The notes under the pieces: model-generated
What the model was told of the DNA's origin: nothing
Seen by the model: only the letters and a program-made list of their open reading frames with translations
Database searches by the model: none
Position numbers and translations under genes: made by a program
NCBI GenBank assembly: GCA_947687605.1
Contig: CANTUT010001244.1
Span: 1-64,000, forward strand
Source: Reutealis trisperma
Taxonomy: Eukaryota; Streptophyta; Magnoliopsida; Malpighiales; Euphorbiaceae
Reading direction: 5' to 3'
DNA length: 64,000 nucleotides
Shown here: one piece after another, positions 1-12,691 of the stretch
Position numbering within the stretch: position 1 is the first letter of the stretch
Layout of the letters: each line of letters opens with the position of its first letter

Positions 1-123
1 ATAAGGAAGGCAAACGTGAAACTTGAGGATCCTTTCATGACTAACCTTCAAGGATCCCAAGTATGCTTAGTTATCTTAGCAAAGATGATTCATTCTCTTG
101 TAGGTTCACCTTAAATCTACCAC

Positions 124-3100
124 CAAGGAAAGTAAATGGCATATAAATTGTAGATGTTCAAGTATGACCGAAAATTTAAGCCTTTTCGTCACATTAAAGA
201 AAAAGCTTAGAGAAAATTTCATATTTGGAAACAATGCCAAAGGTAAAATAATTGGTATTTGCTCAATTGGTAAGGAAGGTTATTCCCTTATTAAAGAAGT
301 TTATTTAGTTCATGGTTTGAAGCACAATTTATTAAGTGTAAGTTAATTATGTGACAAAGGTAATAGAGTCATCTTTGACTCTAAAGAATGTCTTGTCACT
401 ACCTTGGTGGATGACAAAGTGATATTCAAAGGAGAAAGAGATGGCAATACCAACATAATTAACTTAAACAATTTAACTAACCATAATTTCAAGCGTCTTG
501 TGTCCATTAACAATAAATCTTGGCTTTGGCATAAAAGGCTTGGACATGCAAGCGTGGAGATACTCCATAGCCTAGGCAAAGATGAGCTTATAGATGGCTT
601 AGCAAAGATCAAGTTCTCAAAAGATAAGACATATGGATCTTGTCAAATGGAAAACACAAGTCATCCTTCAAATTCAAAAATATTGTAAGTATTTCTAGAC
701 CTCTTCAACTTTTGCATATGGATTTATGTGGACCTAGTAGAGTTGTTAATTTAGGCAAAAAGCATTATACTTATGTGTTGGTTGATAATTACTCTAGATT
801 TACTTGGGTTAGTTTCTTGACTCATAAGAGTGATGTCTTTAATGACTTTAAAAGTTTTGTAAAACATGTTCAAAATGAAAAATACTATTGTATTTCAAAA
901 ATTAAAAGTGATCATGGGAAGAAATTTGAAAATGAAAATTTTGAAAAGTTATGTCTTGAATATGATATTTCATATAATTTTTCAACTCCTAGAACACCAT
1001 AACAAAATAGTGTTGTAGAGAGAAAAAATAAAACTCTAGTAGAGATGGCTAAAACTATGCTCAACGAGTATGATCTTCCCACATGCTTTTGAGCGAAAGC
1101 AGTCAATACTCCATGCTATGTTGAAAATGATGTTTTTAAAAGACTAATTTTGAGCAAAACCTCTTATAAGTTATGGAATGGAAGAAAATCTAAGATCTCA
1201 TATCTTAAAGTATTTAGTTACAAATGTTACATATTGAACACTGTGGATAACCTTGAAAATTTTGTATCCAAAATGGAAAAAGTATATTTTTGGTTTATTC
1301 CACCACTAGTAAAGCTTATAGGGTCTTTAATAAAAAAAAATATTTGGTTGTTAAAGAATCAATGAATATTGTATTTGATAAGTCTAGTAAGGTTAATCTT
1401 AGGAAAGATAGTCTTGTTGATGATCTTGTATACGAATTTGAGAAGCTTGGTGTTGATGACAACTTAAGGGAGGAGGAAACTAAAGAAGACAATCAACAAG
1501 ATGCTGAAGCTCAAATACAACAAGAAGGAGATCACCTCCAAAAATTTCCAAAAGAGTGAAGGTACCCCAAAGATCATATAAAGAAACTTATTATTAGTGA
1601 AACCTCAAAGGGTGTAAGCACTCTTTCTCAATTTAAGGTGTTAGATAACTGCCATGCATTTGTTTCTCATATTGAGCCAAGGACCATTGATAACACTTTT
1701 AATAATGAGAGTTAGGTAATTGCTATGCAAGAGGAACTTAACTAATTTAAGAGAAACAAAGTTTGAAAATTTGTTCTTTGACCTAAGGATCATCCTATTA
1801 TTAGATGTAAATGGATTTTTAGAAATAAGTTAGATGAGCATGGTTCTATCACTAGAAATAGGGCTAGATTGGTTACCAAATGGTATAACCAAGAGGAAGG
1901 CATAGATTATGATGAAACTTTTACTTTCGATTACAAGATTAGAGACCATAAGAATACTTCTTGCATATGCATGCCACATGGATTTCAAACTTTTCCAAAT
2001 GGATGTTAAAAAGTGCGTTTTAAATGGTTTTATAGAAGATGAAGTTTATGTTGAGTAACCTACCTATTTTAAATGTTATGAACTTTCAAATCATGTTTAC
2101 AAATTAACTAAAGTCTTGTATGGATTGAAACAAGTCCATAGAACTTAGTATGAAAGGCTTAATCCATTCCTTTTGAAATGATTTTACTAAAGGCAATGTT
2201 GATACTACACTTTTTGTCAAAAAGCACAACAATATTCAAATTTATGGTGATGATATTATTTTTGGTGTTATTAATGAAAATCTTTTTGAAGACTTTCTAA
2301 GTATATGACTAGAGAATTTGATATGAGCATCCTAGGGGATCTCAAGTTCTTTCTTAGTTTGTAAATCAAGCAATACAATAATGGTGTTTTCATCAACAAA
2401 TCTAAATACACCAAGAAACTTCTAAAGAAGTTTGGGATGGATGATTACAAGTGTAGCAAAACCTCCATGAGTACATCAACTAAACTTGACAAGGATGAAA
2501 AGGATAAGTCTATTGATGAAAAAAAAATATAGATCTATGATTAGTTCCCTTCTCTACAGAGGTATGATTGGTTCCCTTTTCTATTTTACATTTTCTAGAC
2601 CTGATATCATGTATTATGTTTGCTTGTGTCCTATATTTCAATCTTATCCTAACGGGTCTCAATTATATGCAGTCAAAAGAATTTTGAAATATGTGCATTT
2701 AAGACTATGGTGTCCTAGAAACACATCATTTAACATTATTTGCTTTTCAAAAATGGATTATGCCTATAGTTTACTAGCTAGGAAGAAAACTTTCAGAATT
2801 GGTCATTTTATTGGTGAATTTCTAGTTTCTTATTTTAGCAAGAAATAAGTTTCGCTTATCTTGTCTACTGCTAAAGGGGAGTATGTGGCAGCGGGTTATT
2901 GATGCACTTAACTCCTTTGAATGAAATAATAACTCAATGACTATGGTCAATTGATTGATCACATTTCCATCAAATGTGATAACACAAATACCACAAATCT
3001 TTTAAAAAATTCCATCCAATATTCTAAAAGTAAGCATATAGATATTAGGCATCACTTTTTAATATATCATGTGTAAGTTAGTGATGTTGTATTAAATTTA

Positions 3101-3172
3101 TTGATATAACTAACCAATTAGTCAATATCTTCACAAAGCCTTTAATGAAGAGAGATTAAATTTCACTAAAAG
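124..3172 (+). pseudogene. Copia pol pseudogene (PR-INT-RT-RH)
   Basis: The frame-corrected reading shows, in order: a protease stub near 148-180 in which the catalytic Asp reads Asn (NCRCSS where D-S-G-C-S is expected); a GAG-pre-integrase block with WLWHKRLGHAS (about 521-553); an integrase core with HMDLCGPS (713-736), SDHGKKFEN and NSVVERKNKTL (about 1006-1040); an RT with YGDDIIFG (about 2243-2266); and RNase H with LSTAKGEYVAAGY (about 2861-2900) and KHIDIRHHF (about 3031-3057), ending in IFTKPL (about 3128-3145). Several stops and frame changes separate the blocks, so no functional polyprotein can be made. Confidence 0.9.
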
Positions 3173-3944
3173 GGAGCTTGGAATGCTTGACAAGAGCTTT
3201 TTAACATGTATTTTTTTTCTTGCACATCATACTGCTTCATTTGCTTGATTCACGGTTCATTATTAACATATCATTCTTATATATCATCTTGAATTAAGGT
3301 GATTCCTTAAAATTGATGACTAGTTTTGTGCTATTATAGATTGCTTACTTTGAATGATTTTGTATTTGAATTGTGATTGGATAATAAACATGTGAATTTT
3401 TAATATTCATGTGGTTACAATTCAATCATTTACATTAATTTTGATCTTCCTAATTAGTGTTACTAGCCCATGAGCATTTCTCATGTTTTCACCCAAAATT
3501 CATGAAAAACCTATAAATCATGGTTGCTATTCATTTTCATGAGTGTGATTTTTGAAATTTCTTCCCATTTTCAAAGTACAGAAAATAATGGTCGTGAAAG
3601 AATATTGCAAATATGAAATTTCAAAATTCAAATTTTGCAGTCATGACACTCATTTCACTAATGCGATTTATGCATTTCTCTGAAAAATATAGCAATTTTA
3701 AAATGGTCAGATTTTGAACTTAATAAAAAAACTAGCCTTTTTTACCATTTTCTATGAATGTTATGTCTATAAATACCTCTTTAAACCTCAAAAATTATTT
3801 TACAATCATTCTAAACCCTCTTAAAAAATTGTGCACCATTTTTTTTTTTTTTTTTTTGCTACAAAACCTCTCATTCTCCCCATTTCTCTTCATCTTTTTC
3901 TATCTTTTTCACTTCATCTCTATTTTCCATCCTCTCCTTGTACA
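3173..3944 (+). other. Spacer between copia pol and the 3' ORF
   Basis: AT-rich non-coding stretch inside the Sirevirus-like element. It holds the purine run AAAGGGAGCTTGG (about 3170) just after pol and a T18-type homopolymer near 3840-3857, but no domain or clear ORF. Sireviruses commonly carry such a spacer upstream of their extra ORF. Confidence 0.6.
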
Positions 3945-5134
3945 ATGGCCTTTAAAAAATCCACTAGACAAACTAATAACAAAGATACTCAAGCCTCTCA
4001 ACCTCAACCTTCTCTTCAAGAAATCATGAGAAAGGTTATGCTAGAGGAAAAACAAAATTAGACTAAACTAGAAGGCAAACATATTCTTACAAATAGGATT
4101 CCAAACATGATAAGTTTGAGAACCTTGGTATTGAACAAGAAATTCAAAGCTATTTGAACCATGTGAGTTGGGGGACTTTTATTTTTGTTTAAAAAGATGG
4201 CTTTGAAGAACTCACTAAGGAATTTCTTGCTACCTTAGTGTTGGAAAAGAAATTTGATTCTTTAATCAGTCATTATGGAATTCATTTTAAGTTCTTTGGC
4301 AAAGAATATAGATTCCTATTAGAGGAAGCGGCGGATATTTTTGGATTTCTCAATGAAGAAGCCTCAAATCTCCACGAATTGGACATGGGCATCAAAGAAT
4401 TTTGGAAAGAAATTTCTATTAAAAATAGAGATGATTCAAAAACCTCTTTTGCCAAACACTTTCATACCATTGCTCTTTGGACCCTTCACTGCATTGTCAC
4501 TCTCTCCATTAATGCAAGAGGAGATGGCAATGAAAATGTATCCCAAAAGAACCTCTTTTTTATGTTTGGCATGATTAAGAATAAAAAGATCCGCAAAATT
4601 TTTTATAGATTAATTTGTCCATTTAGTCAAAACACCTAAAGGAACCATTCTCCTCTCCTCTCAAATCTCCATGATTGCTAAATATGTTTGCACCCTAACC
4701 CCTCCTCATCTAGCCATTCTTCAAAACCACCTCAAAGTAGGCTCAATCATGCTTGATTTGGATTACATGTTTCAATTCAAATGCTTAAGGGAGAGAAATA
4801 GCAATTATAAATACATTTTTAGAGAGGTAGGTGTTAGAAAGCAAGTAAGGAAAAGAGTACAATGGTGGTCCAAGGAAAAATTAACCAACAAGAGCAACCC
4901 CAACAAGAAACTCAACCAATGAAACAAGTTACTCAAACATCTCCTCAAGCTCAACATTCTTAATCTCCATAGATAAAATTGACAAAATGTTTACCATAAT
5001 CATGAAAATTGCCCCTTTTGTATCATATTCACGGTGATATTATTGAGATGCAATAAAAGATGGGAATTGAGCCTTGTCATCTAGAAGATTGGGATAAGAG
5101 TGAAGAAGAGGAAGATGATGAAATAGAATCTTAG
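3945..5134 (+). pseudogene. 3' ORF of the Sirevirus-like element (env-like position), broken
   Basis: It starts at ATG 3945 (MAFKKSTRQTNNK) and runs, with at least three breaks, to the acidic tail EEEEDDEIES and stop at 5132-5134. The best-kept part (4238-4639) reads EEAADIFGFLNEE, then FAKHFHTIALWTLHC and FFMFGMIKNKK. Further on, GTILLSSQISMIAKYVC (about 4635-4690) fits the alpha-helical 'putative plant transposon protein' type domain found in 3' ORFs of plant LTR elements. I see no signal peptide or transmembrane segment in the conserved part, so a true envelope function is not supported. The role is unknown and the gene is inactive here. The ATG choice follows the Lys/Gln-rich start after a TATA-poor T-rich leader. 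Confidence 0.6.
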
Positions 5135-5561
5135 TTTGGATCATAGAATTTTCTATCTCATTTATTCTCTTTGTTTCTATTTTCTTTTTATGTTTTTTAT
5201 TTTCCTTTTTCATGCATTCTTGACATTTTGGCACTCAATTGACATTATTAAATATGTACCTATATCTTCTAATGAATGCAATTTTAATTTATTTCTCACA
5301 ATTATTTGATTGCTTTAATTCTATTTCAATTTCTTGCAACTTTTATTTATGTTTTACTTAATTATGTTTTAATATATTTCAATTCATGATCCCTTCTTCT
5401 TTCCCAAACCCCTTTTTTTTATCTTGCCAAATGGGAGAAAGAATTTGAATTTATTAAATTTATTGAATTAAGAAATAGTAAGGTTTTAAAATTTTGATAA
5501 AGGAGGAAAAAGAAAATAAAGTTATAAAAATTTCTAAGGATCATTGGTCCAGGGGGAGTTA

Positions 5562-6352
5562 TGTAACATATAAATTGTACTTAATTTTATTTTAAATTTA
5601 ATTTAATTATCAAAATCAAAAAGAGAGAGGTTGTTGACCTAAATTAAATTTTCAGTTTAGTCAATCATGTCTGTACCACTACTTTAATCATGTCAATTTA
5701 GTCAATCATTTCTATACCATTGGCCACATATGAACATAAATCCTGCGAAAATCATGTCTATACCACTAAAAGGACATTGTGACCATGATTAAGGCTATAT
5801 GACCGCAATTCTTCTTTGAAAGTACATTAAATTTAGATTTTCAAACTGTTGATGAAAGATTTAGCTACACCATTTTATGTAATGGTTTTTCGATGAGTGA
5901 AAACTATAAGAACCCTCCAAAGGCCTTCATTATGATTTGATAACTTTTACTATTGGCCAAACTTTTGCAATTTATTTTCTTGATCCTTAAACCTTCATTT
6001 AATATATCTTTGTGTTGGTTGCTGAGTTTTGAATGCTCAAAGAGTTGTATGTTAGCCACAAAACACTTGTTATGTTGGAAGAGAGCCTAGTAAAACTCTT
6101 GATTAGATTTGAGTGTGAGCATTTGGAAAAACACTTGTAAGGTTTGATGTGAGTTTAAACACTAAGTCGGGAGTAAACTTGTAAAACTTCATAGATAGTG
6201 AAAATATCCAACTGAAATTAGGAAATAGATGTAGGGTTAGTTATACTTAACCACTATAAATATTGCGTTCTCTCTTTTCTATCTCTATCCTTTAATCCTA
6301 AAATTTTTAGTTTTTCATCAATTCAACCATTCTTGGTGCATATGGGGCATCA
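5562..6352 (+). repeat. 3' LTR of the Sirevirus-like element
   Basis: A purine tract (AGGGGGAGTT, 5551-5560) sits next to TGTAACATATAAATTG, which fits a PPT-LTR junction. The LTR has ACTATAAATATTG (about 6250-6262) as TATA and a C/T-rich transcript start. It ends near 6340 or 6352 at a CA dinucleotide. The left edge is well placed. The right edge is uncertain because the 5' LTR is not in the window for comparison. Confidence 0.65.
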
Positions 6353-8039
6353 TAAAAAAGAGAGATATAAGCCAACTAATAATACAAGTTGATGAATAAC
6401 CATAAATGACTATAAAAGTTTATTTTAGATTCAGTTAATTAATAAAAAAAATACAAATATAAATATATGCCAACTTAATTATATTCATCAACAAACTTAT
6501 ATATTTGTTTAATTATTTAGTTACCTATTTAACACTATATATGTAAGTGTTTTTTTTTTTAAATGATAAAAGCTACTTATTTAGTTAAATGCTTCAAAAT
6601 TAATATAAAAGTATATTATTTTGTTAGTGTTTGTATATGGAGCCCATTAGTTTTTAGTATAATAACTATATGGCCTAATTACTTACAAAATCTAAAATTT
6701 TATGATTTTATACAAACTTTTAATTTTTATAATTTTCTAAACTTATAATTTCAATTTCAATTACTTAATTGCTCAAAATTCAATTTGAAAAATAATATTA
6801 TATTTATAAATGAAACAAAATTATTATATATTAATATTTTTCCCTTTTGTTTACATCATAATTTTCATTTTCAAAATAATTCTTATCTTCTCTTACTTCT
6901 TTTCATTTCTCTCTATCTCTGCCCCTCAATTTAATAAACTTATTCTCTCTCTCTCCTTTCATAGCATCAATTTTTTTAATAAACTTATTCTCTCTCTCTC
7001 TCTCCTTTCACAGCATCAATTTTATCTTAAAAAATCATATTTTTATTTCTATTTTAATTTTAGAATTTCAATACAATAATAATTAATTTATAACTCCAGG
7101 AAATATGTGAGTTTTATACTCTATTTGGGAGAGAGCAAACTAGAGAGAATAGAAAAAGGAGGGAGGGAAGTAGTTAAAAAAGTTGGTTTTTCACTGTTTG
7201 GAAAACTAAGAAAAATCATGGGGGAATGAAAATAACTTTTATTTTCCTCTTTGGGCTAAAAAAAAATGTGTCTTCCTAATTTGGGGAGAAAGGTAGACAG
7301 AAATAGCAGGATTTTATAATAAATTATGATCCTGCTTCATTACTCATCTATCTTATATGCTCTCTCTCATAACAAGTTAGATTTAATTTTAAATCTAATC
7401 ACTTTTAATCTATAACGGCTTATTACCCATTCATGATCCTTCTTTTTTTCTTTTTTTTTAATTGCTTTTAGTAATCGATCCATCCTTCTATTATTTTTGT
7501 AAATAACAATTTTTCCTTACTTTGTATGCATTTATCTCACTCTTTCTAATCCTTTCATTCTTGATCAATTAATGATGACAAGATTATTTCAATTGTATGT
7601 TTAACAAGGTAATTTATGAACTATTTGGTTGTTGAAGTTGAGAAATCAATTTTTTATTTTGTTAATCTTGCAATTTGAGATTTTCACTATTCCTATTCTC
7701 TAATTTACGTTAGTTCCTGTTTAAACTTAAGTGTGTCCTTGTCTGTTTTCCCCGCTTTTGCTATCAATCCTTTCCACTGTGATATCTTCACTGCATAGTT
7801 AGTCTTCGTGCATTATGAACTATTAGTTAAATCAAAGAAACTAGTCTTAATTTAATAGCATGAAAATCATATGCATTTGACTTAGGTTTTATTCATAGGA
7901 ATCAAAATCCTATTTTTATACATAAAAAAACAACATAATAATTAAAGTTACAACCCTCTATTACTATTTTACAGCTCATACCAACACATTTTTTAATAAA
8001 GTAAATAGTTTATGCCTATTTTACAACTCATTATCTTCT
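6353..8039. other. AT-rich spacer, no gene recognised
   Basis: Long runs of A/T with CT-rich patches. The small open frames (for example 6810-7079) are Phe/Ile/Ser-rich translations of simple sequence and show no domain. Nothing else is supported apart from the tandem duplication at 6933-7022. Confidence 0.6.
6933..7022 (+). repeat. Tandem duplication of a 45-bp CT-bearing unit
   Basis: AATAAACTTATTCTCTCTC... followed by CCTTTCA-AGCATCAATTT occurs twice in a row, starting at 6933 and 6978. The copies differ mainly in CT-repeat length and one T/C change, which fits slippage or a recent duplication. Confidence 0.85.
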
Positions 8040-8976
8040 TTTAGTAAAGTGGCATCTTTACTTTTTGAAAGGCTCGTGACTAGGGGACAAGTTTAGGTCG
8101 GAGTCTGAGTCATATTTCAACAATTCTTCTGTCACATTGCGTGAGTGGGTGCCATCATTGTGTTGTCTAGATGTAAAGGCATATGGGTCTTATGAATCTA
8201 CTATTAGATGGGTCCAAAGTTTTTCAGCTGGGTCAAATCAAGTGGACAAAGAACTTGTCTACTAGTACCACAGTAATTTTGTCTTTAATATTGGTTGTTC
8301 CATTCTTCTTTAAGATCCATAATTTTCTTGCAATATTCTAAAGAATATGACATCCATGGTGCATCTGGAGAGGAAGAAGGCCAGAATTCTTGAATTAGTG
8401 CATTGTTTAATCCACACATAAAATGTTGACATTGAACAAAGTCCTCAGAGTGTTGTTTGCAATCCTTGATTATGGAATAAGGATATGATTTATAGACAAA
8501 GTATTTTGGAGAAACTCTGAGTTTGGTATGGTCCTTATCAATGACTTGAGGAGTCCATTTTCAATAGAGGATAATTAAACTTGTTATGTTTCTGAACTAG
8601 TCACTATTAAATTTTTTATATTCTTCTATGGGCATATTTTCCCAGTCTTGCAAAGGTGCAAACCATTCCAAAAAAGTAACAAAATAAGTGTTATTCATTT
8701 CCCTTCTTCGAAGCACTGTCAAATAAGTTTTGAGTTCAAAGAGTTTGACTTCTACTGCAATGTAGAAAGTATGGCAGAAATACCATGAAAAGACAAGAAA
8801 TTCTTTTGACCATATCCAAAAACTATTGACAGAAAAATTTCATGAAGGTGAAGGGTCTGAGAAATGGATAAGTTGGGTGAATAGCTAGTCTCCAAATGAA
8901 AAAGGTTCCATATTTTTTTATCAAGAGAGATTGGTATGAGAAGGTCCTTTCCTAAGCTAAGTCATGGAGAGTTTTT
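8040..8976 (-). pseudogene. Possible C-terminal extension of the pararetroviral polyprotein
   Basis: Below the RNase H the minus strand keeps codon-like composition, with short open pieces separated by stops to about 8040. Caulimovirid polymerases often have a C-terminal extension after RNase H. No motif here is decisive, so this is assigned by position and composition only. Confidence 0.35.
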
Positions 8977-9577
8977 TCAGAAATATTTTCTTGGACTTCG
9001 GGAGGAAGGTTGTTGATGAAAGGGATTTCTATGTTTAATGAGGATGGAACTGAGGATAAGGAAGAGGATGCCATGAAAACAAGTGGAATCAAGTGGAATA
9101 GTCTTTACTTTGCTAATGAGAGAAACAAAGAAGTTTTCTGGTCTAGATAGGAAATCTAGAATAAGATTCTTATCTCCCTTTATGTGCTCAACATCAAATT
9201 TATAGCATGAAAACCATTCTTTCCCTCTAAGTGATTGAGGATGAGGAAGAATCTTTCCCTTGAAATGTAACATCTTAGGAAAAGAAGAACAGTCCATAAA
9301 GACAATGAAGTGATCGCCAATAAGGTGGAATTCAAACTTCTTGATTCCATTCTTAATAGCTAGGATTTCTTTGAAAGTGGAGTGATAATGGAGTTTGGAA
9401 TCTTTGAATTTTCCACTTCCATAAGCACATATTTGTTTCTTTCCATCACATTCTTCCAAAAATACTACTCCCCAATACTTATCACTGGTATCTATTTGCA
9501 AAAATCTTTTTCCTATTGAGGGAATCTAGAGAGATGGTAAATTTTGTAGCTTCTTTTTTAAAGTTTATACTGCCTTT
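8977..9577 (-). pseudogene. Pararetroviral polymerase, RT end and RNase H
   Basis: This is the downstream half of the polymerase on the other side of the solo LTR. The short RT tail (9577-about 9502) leads into RNase H (8977-9501), which starts with MQIDTSDKYWG (first catalytic Asp), continues with FKEILAIKNGIKKFEFHLIG (Glu-containing helix) and includes VFMDCSS and HIKGDKNLILDFLSRPE (last catalytic Asp). That last motif is typical of caulimovirid and gypsy RNase H. The RNase H is an uninterrupted 174-codon frame, notable in so decayed an element. Confidence 0.85.
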
Positions 9578-11155
9578 TGTGAGGTCTCGCCCGAGAACCA
9601 GTCCGATCCGCCGAGAAATTAAAATGCTCTTCGGGAGAAACTTCACGATTGGAACTCGATGTGAGTTCAGAAAATTGATTTTTACGATTTTAAAGTTATG
9701 AAAGTGAGTCGCCACTTTAATTTAATTATTTTAATTGGGAAAATTAAAGAAAACCCAACATGATTAACTCCACAAAATATTTGATTTATCCCAATGGAAA
9801 ATGCACTAATCCACGAGTGATCAAAGAGGGCTCAGGGATCAGGTTTCTGTAATTACACAATTGAGAAAAATATAATTTTCTTCAGTTTGGCTAAAATTAC
9901 AAAATAACTCTTAAAAAGGAATTTTCGTGTATGTATGAACAGGAATATGATGATGCATGAAACAGATGTTTGATAAGATGTAATGAAAATTATAGATAAA
10001 TAAGCAAAATAAATCCTAGTTAATTATTACAAGATCAAAACGAATAAAATAAGAGGATCTTTCCTCTAGCCCTTATGGGTACTAGGAAAAGCACACATTC
10101 CTCAATTAAGTTAACACAGAATTAGAAATAAAAGATTAACACAAATAAATCAAAGTAAAAGGGAAAAAATGTTAGCAAAAATATTTTGAAGTTGATGCAT
10201 TTCAGAACGACAGCCTGCGTATCCTATTGAATAGGAATCAAACCCTACGCAGTTTTTCCTTCTTACGAAGGAGGGGTTTACTAAAAATATTGATTTCATT
10301 TATAAATTTAATTCTGATCCTTAAATTAATAAATTTTAGATCTTTTCTATTTTAGACCTAAAGAGAATTCTATATCTGAGTTTAGAATTTTGAAAATGGA
10401 CAAAAGGAATTATAGCTTTGCTTTCCTTGATTTTCAGATGAACGGAGCAAGCTTAATTCTGGATCTAAGCTTCACTTTGGATTTAGGACCCTGAAGTTGA
10501 ACCTTAAATAGTAAAAGGTTAGCAAAATAGCGTAATGAATGTAAATTAAAAAGAAATTGAAACAACAGCTTTTGTATCAAATTTCAAGCAGAACTTAAAC
10601 ACAACAAGTAGAGCAATATAGGAGAGTTTCTGCTTTGGAATTCCTCCCAAATGAGCTGGAAGGAGGCTCTATTTATAGAGCTGCTGAAGAGGGTGGCCTA
10701 AAAGAGCTGCTGAAGAGGGTGCAGGCGGCGCAAACGGTGGCACCGACAGCTTACTGGTGGCACGGGCGGCGCCAGTGAGTCATCGGACATCCGGACGGCA
10801 CAATAGGCGTGTCGCCCGTACTACCGGCATGGATTTCATGCCACCTATGGGGCGGCACGCTAGAGGCGGGGTGCCTCGCGCAAGCTGACTGGCTGGTTCG
10901 ACCTGTTTCCTACTTTTTTATCCATTTCTGGTTTGTTTCAATTTCGATTCAAGCTCAGTTTAATTCTGTGGGTTCATAACTGAAAGATGGTCGACTGGAG
11001 GTGAAAGATTCAGGAACTTTATTTTTCAACGGGGCGCTGCCTCCTTGACCCTTGCCCGCTAACCGGCTAGCGGGATTGCCGTATGCGTAGCGCACTATTC
11101 TTAGTAGGTGTCAAGCTGCAGCCGGATCATAAGGATGCAAATTTGAGGGTTCACA
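9578..11155 (-). repeat. Solo gypsy-type LTR A inside the pararetrovirus
   Basis: It is bounded by TGTGAGGTCTCG (9578) and GGGTTCACA (11147-11155), and flanked by the direct repeat CCTTT at 9573-9577 and 11156-11160. That is a clean 5-bp target duplication. The viral polymerase reading stops at one edge and resumes at the other. The minus strand has CTATAAATAG at 10669-10678, so the LTR sense is minus. It is the same family as the LTRs at 15471, 43126 and 53792. No internal region remains, as expected after LTR-LTR recombination. Confidence 0.92.
10667..10678 (-). promoter_or_regulatory. TATA box of solo LTR A
   Basis: The minus strand reads CTATAAATAGAG, close to the plant TATA consensus. 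It lies about 480 bp after the LTR start, just downstream (in LTR sense) of a GC-rich block at about 10720-10880 that contains several GCCGCC-type hexamers. Equivalent boxes are in LTRs B and C. Confidence 0.6.
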
Positions 11156-11160
11156 CCTTT

Positions 11161-12544
11161 ATCTGCTTATCTATCTAGGCAAAAGCATCTTTTTTAGCAT
11201 GCATCTCAGAGGATTTGCTTTTTCAGGGAAGTGAGGAACAAAATCTCTGAAATAATTTGCTATTCCTAAAAATTATTGAATTTTCTTATGAGAAAGATTC
11301 TTACCAGGAAACTTTAATAATTATGAAGTGATGTGTGGTCCAAGGTGATATTTCCCATCTTTAAAGAGCATCCCAAGAAATTAAATTTCTTTTTTCGCTA
11401 AGTGCATTTTTGAAGCTGACAGCATTACTCCATACTTTTTTTCAATTTCCATGAAACTATTGAGTAGCTGTAGATGACTTGCTTCATCTTTAAAAAACAA
11501 TAAGACATCATCAATATAAATCAATGTGCTGTGTAGAAAAGGCTCGTAAATTCTGACCATTACTTTCTAAAATAAGGATGGAGCAACTCTGAGACCAAAT
11601 GGCATGACTATCCGTTGATAATGATGATTTGGAATACAAAAAGTTGTCTTGTAATGATCTTTAGGTTTAATTCCCAATTGCCAGAATCCTGCTTTAAGAT
11701 CAAACTTTGAGAAAATTTTTGCAGATGACAAATGAGTGAACAAGGATGAAATCTTTAGTAAAGGGAACTTGTCATCTTTGAGGAAATGATTTAAAGGCTG
11801 ATAATCAATCACTAGCCTTTTCTTGTTTCTAATTTGTTCTGCCTTCTTGTTAACATAAAATGCTTGGCACGCCCAATCTGACTTGGTTGGTTCAATTAAA
11901 CCTTGAGATATTAATTGAGAATATTCTTTAACAGCTAATTATAAATCCTCTGCGGTCATTCCTATATAAGTTGTTTTTGTTGGGTTGACATCTTCATTTT
12001 GTTTAAATGGAAGGGAAATGAAGAACTCTGGATTTTTCAATAAAGATGAAGGATGTTTGAATTTTGTGTGAGAATCAATGCAAAAACTTTGTATTAATTC
12101 TTTGAATTTCTTCAAAACTTTGGATTGAATGGGTGAAGAAGAAAGATGGAATGTTGGCGTAAGGTTGGAAGTATTTTTTGTATCTGATTCCATCTGGAAG
12201 AATATATAGGTTTTTTAATTTCCAGAAATATCAAATCCAAAGATGAGATCTTTATCTGGAAGTGAACACCCTAAACAATGATTTCAAATGTGACATCCTG
12301 GAAAAAATTGAATTTTAATAGGATTTTTGGTGATACATTCAGTTGCAAAAACATTTCCATCTGCAGCTTTAAAATACTCTTTGTGTGGCTTCCAATATTT
12401 AGATGGAAGGACAATAGGATTTATCATTATCCTATGAGCACCAATATCCATGAAAGCAATTGCTTTGATAGGCCTTGTATATTTCTCAGGATACAAATGA
12501 ACATAAACCAAAGGAACTAGATGAATTAACTTTTGGATAGCCAA
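11161..12544 (-). pseudogene. Pararetroviral protease and reverse-transcriptase region, broken
   Basis: At 12284-12544 the protease-type segment keeps the Asp but reads MDIGA where D-T-G/D-S-G is usual. At 11939-12193 there is a linker. At 11567-11812 the RT palm begins, with FSKFDLKAGFWQLGI and VMPFGL, followed at 11504-11518 by the catalytic YIDD, then a thumb-like stretch that breaks off exactly at the solo-LTR target site (11156-11160). Several in-frame stops separate the pieces. The rest of the polymerase resumes at 9577. Confidence 0.85.
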
Positions 12545-12691
12545 AGAACATGATTCAGTAAAATATATTAGATTGTAGTAATCATCATCAAAAGAGTAAT
12601 CTTCAATAGAAAAAAGACTTTCTAGGGAGTCCTTTTCATCTTCTAAAAATAGAAATTCAACATCAGCATCTTTAAGATTAATAGGTGTAAT

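Larger units (their letters stand above)
1..6352 (+). mobile_element. Sirevirus-type Ty1/copia retrotransposon, 5' end outside the window
   Basis: The order is protease remnant, integrase, reverse transcriptase, RNase H, long spacer, extra 3' ORF, polypurine tract and 3' LTR. This is the copia (PR-INT-RT-RH) order. The extra ORF between pol and the 3' LTR is typical of the Sirevirus lineage. The coding part is broken by stops and frameshifts throughout, so the element is dead. The 5' LTR, gag and start of pol lie left of position 1. Lineage assignment rests on the downstream ORF and the layout rather than on a tree, so it is less certain than the copia call. Confidence 0.82.

Noticed and set aside
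3754..4061. Open frames around the poly-T tract before the 3' ORF
   Set aside because: Only the part from ATG 3945 fits the ORF; the upstream extension is poly-Phe from the T run.
6810..7079. 89-codon Phe/Ser-rich open frame
   Set aside because: Translation of T- and CT-rich simple sequence, including a tandem duplication; no domain.
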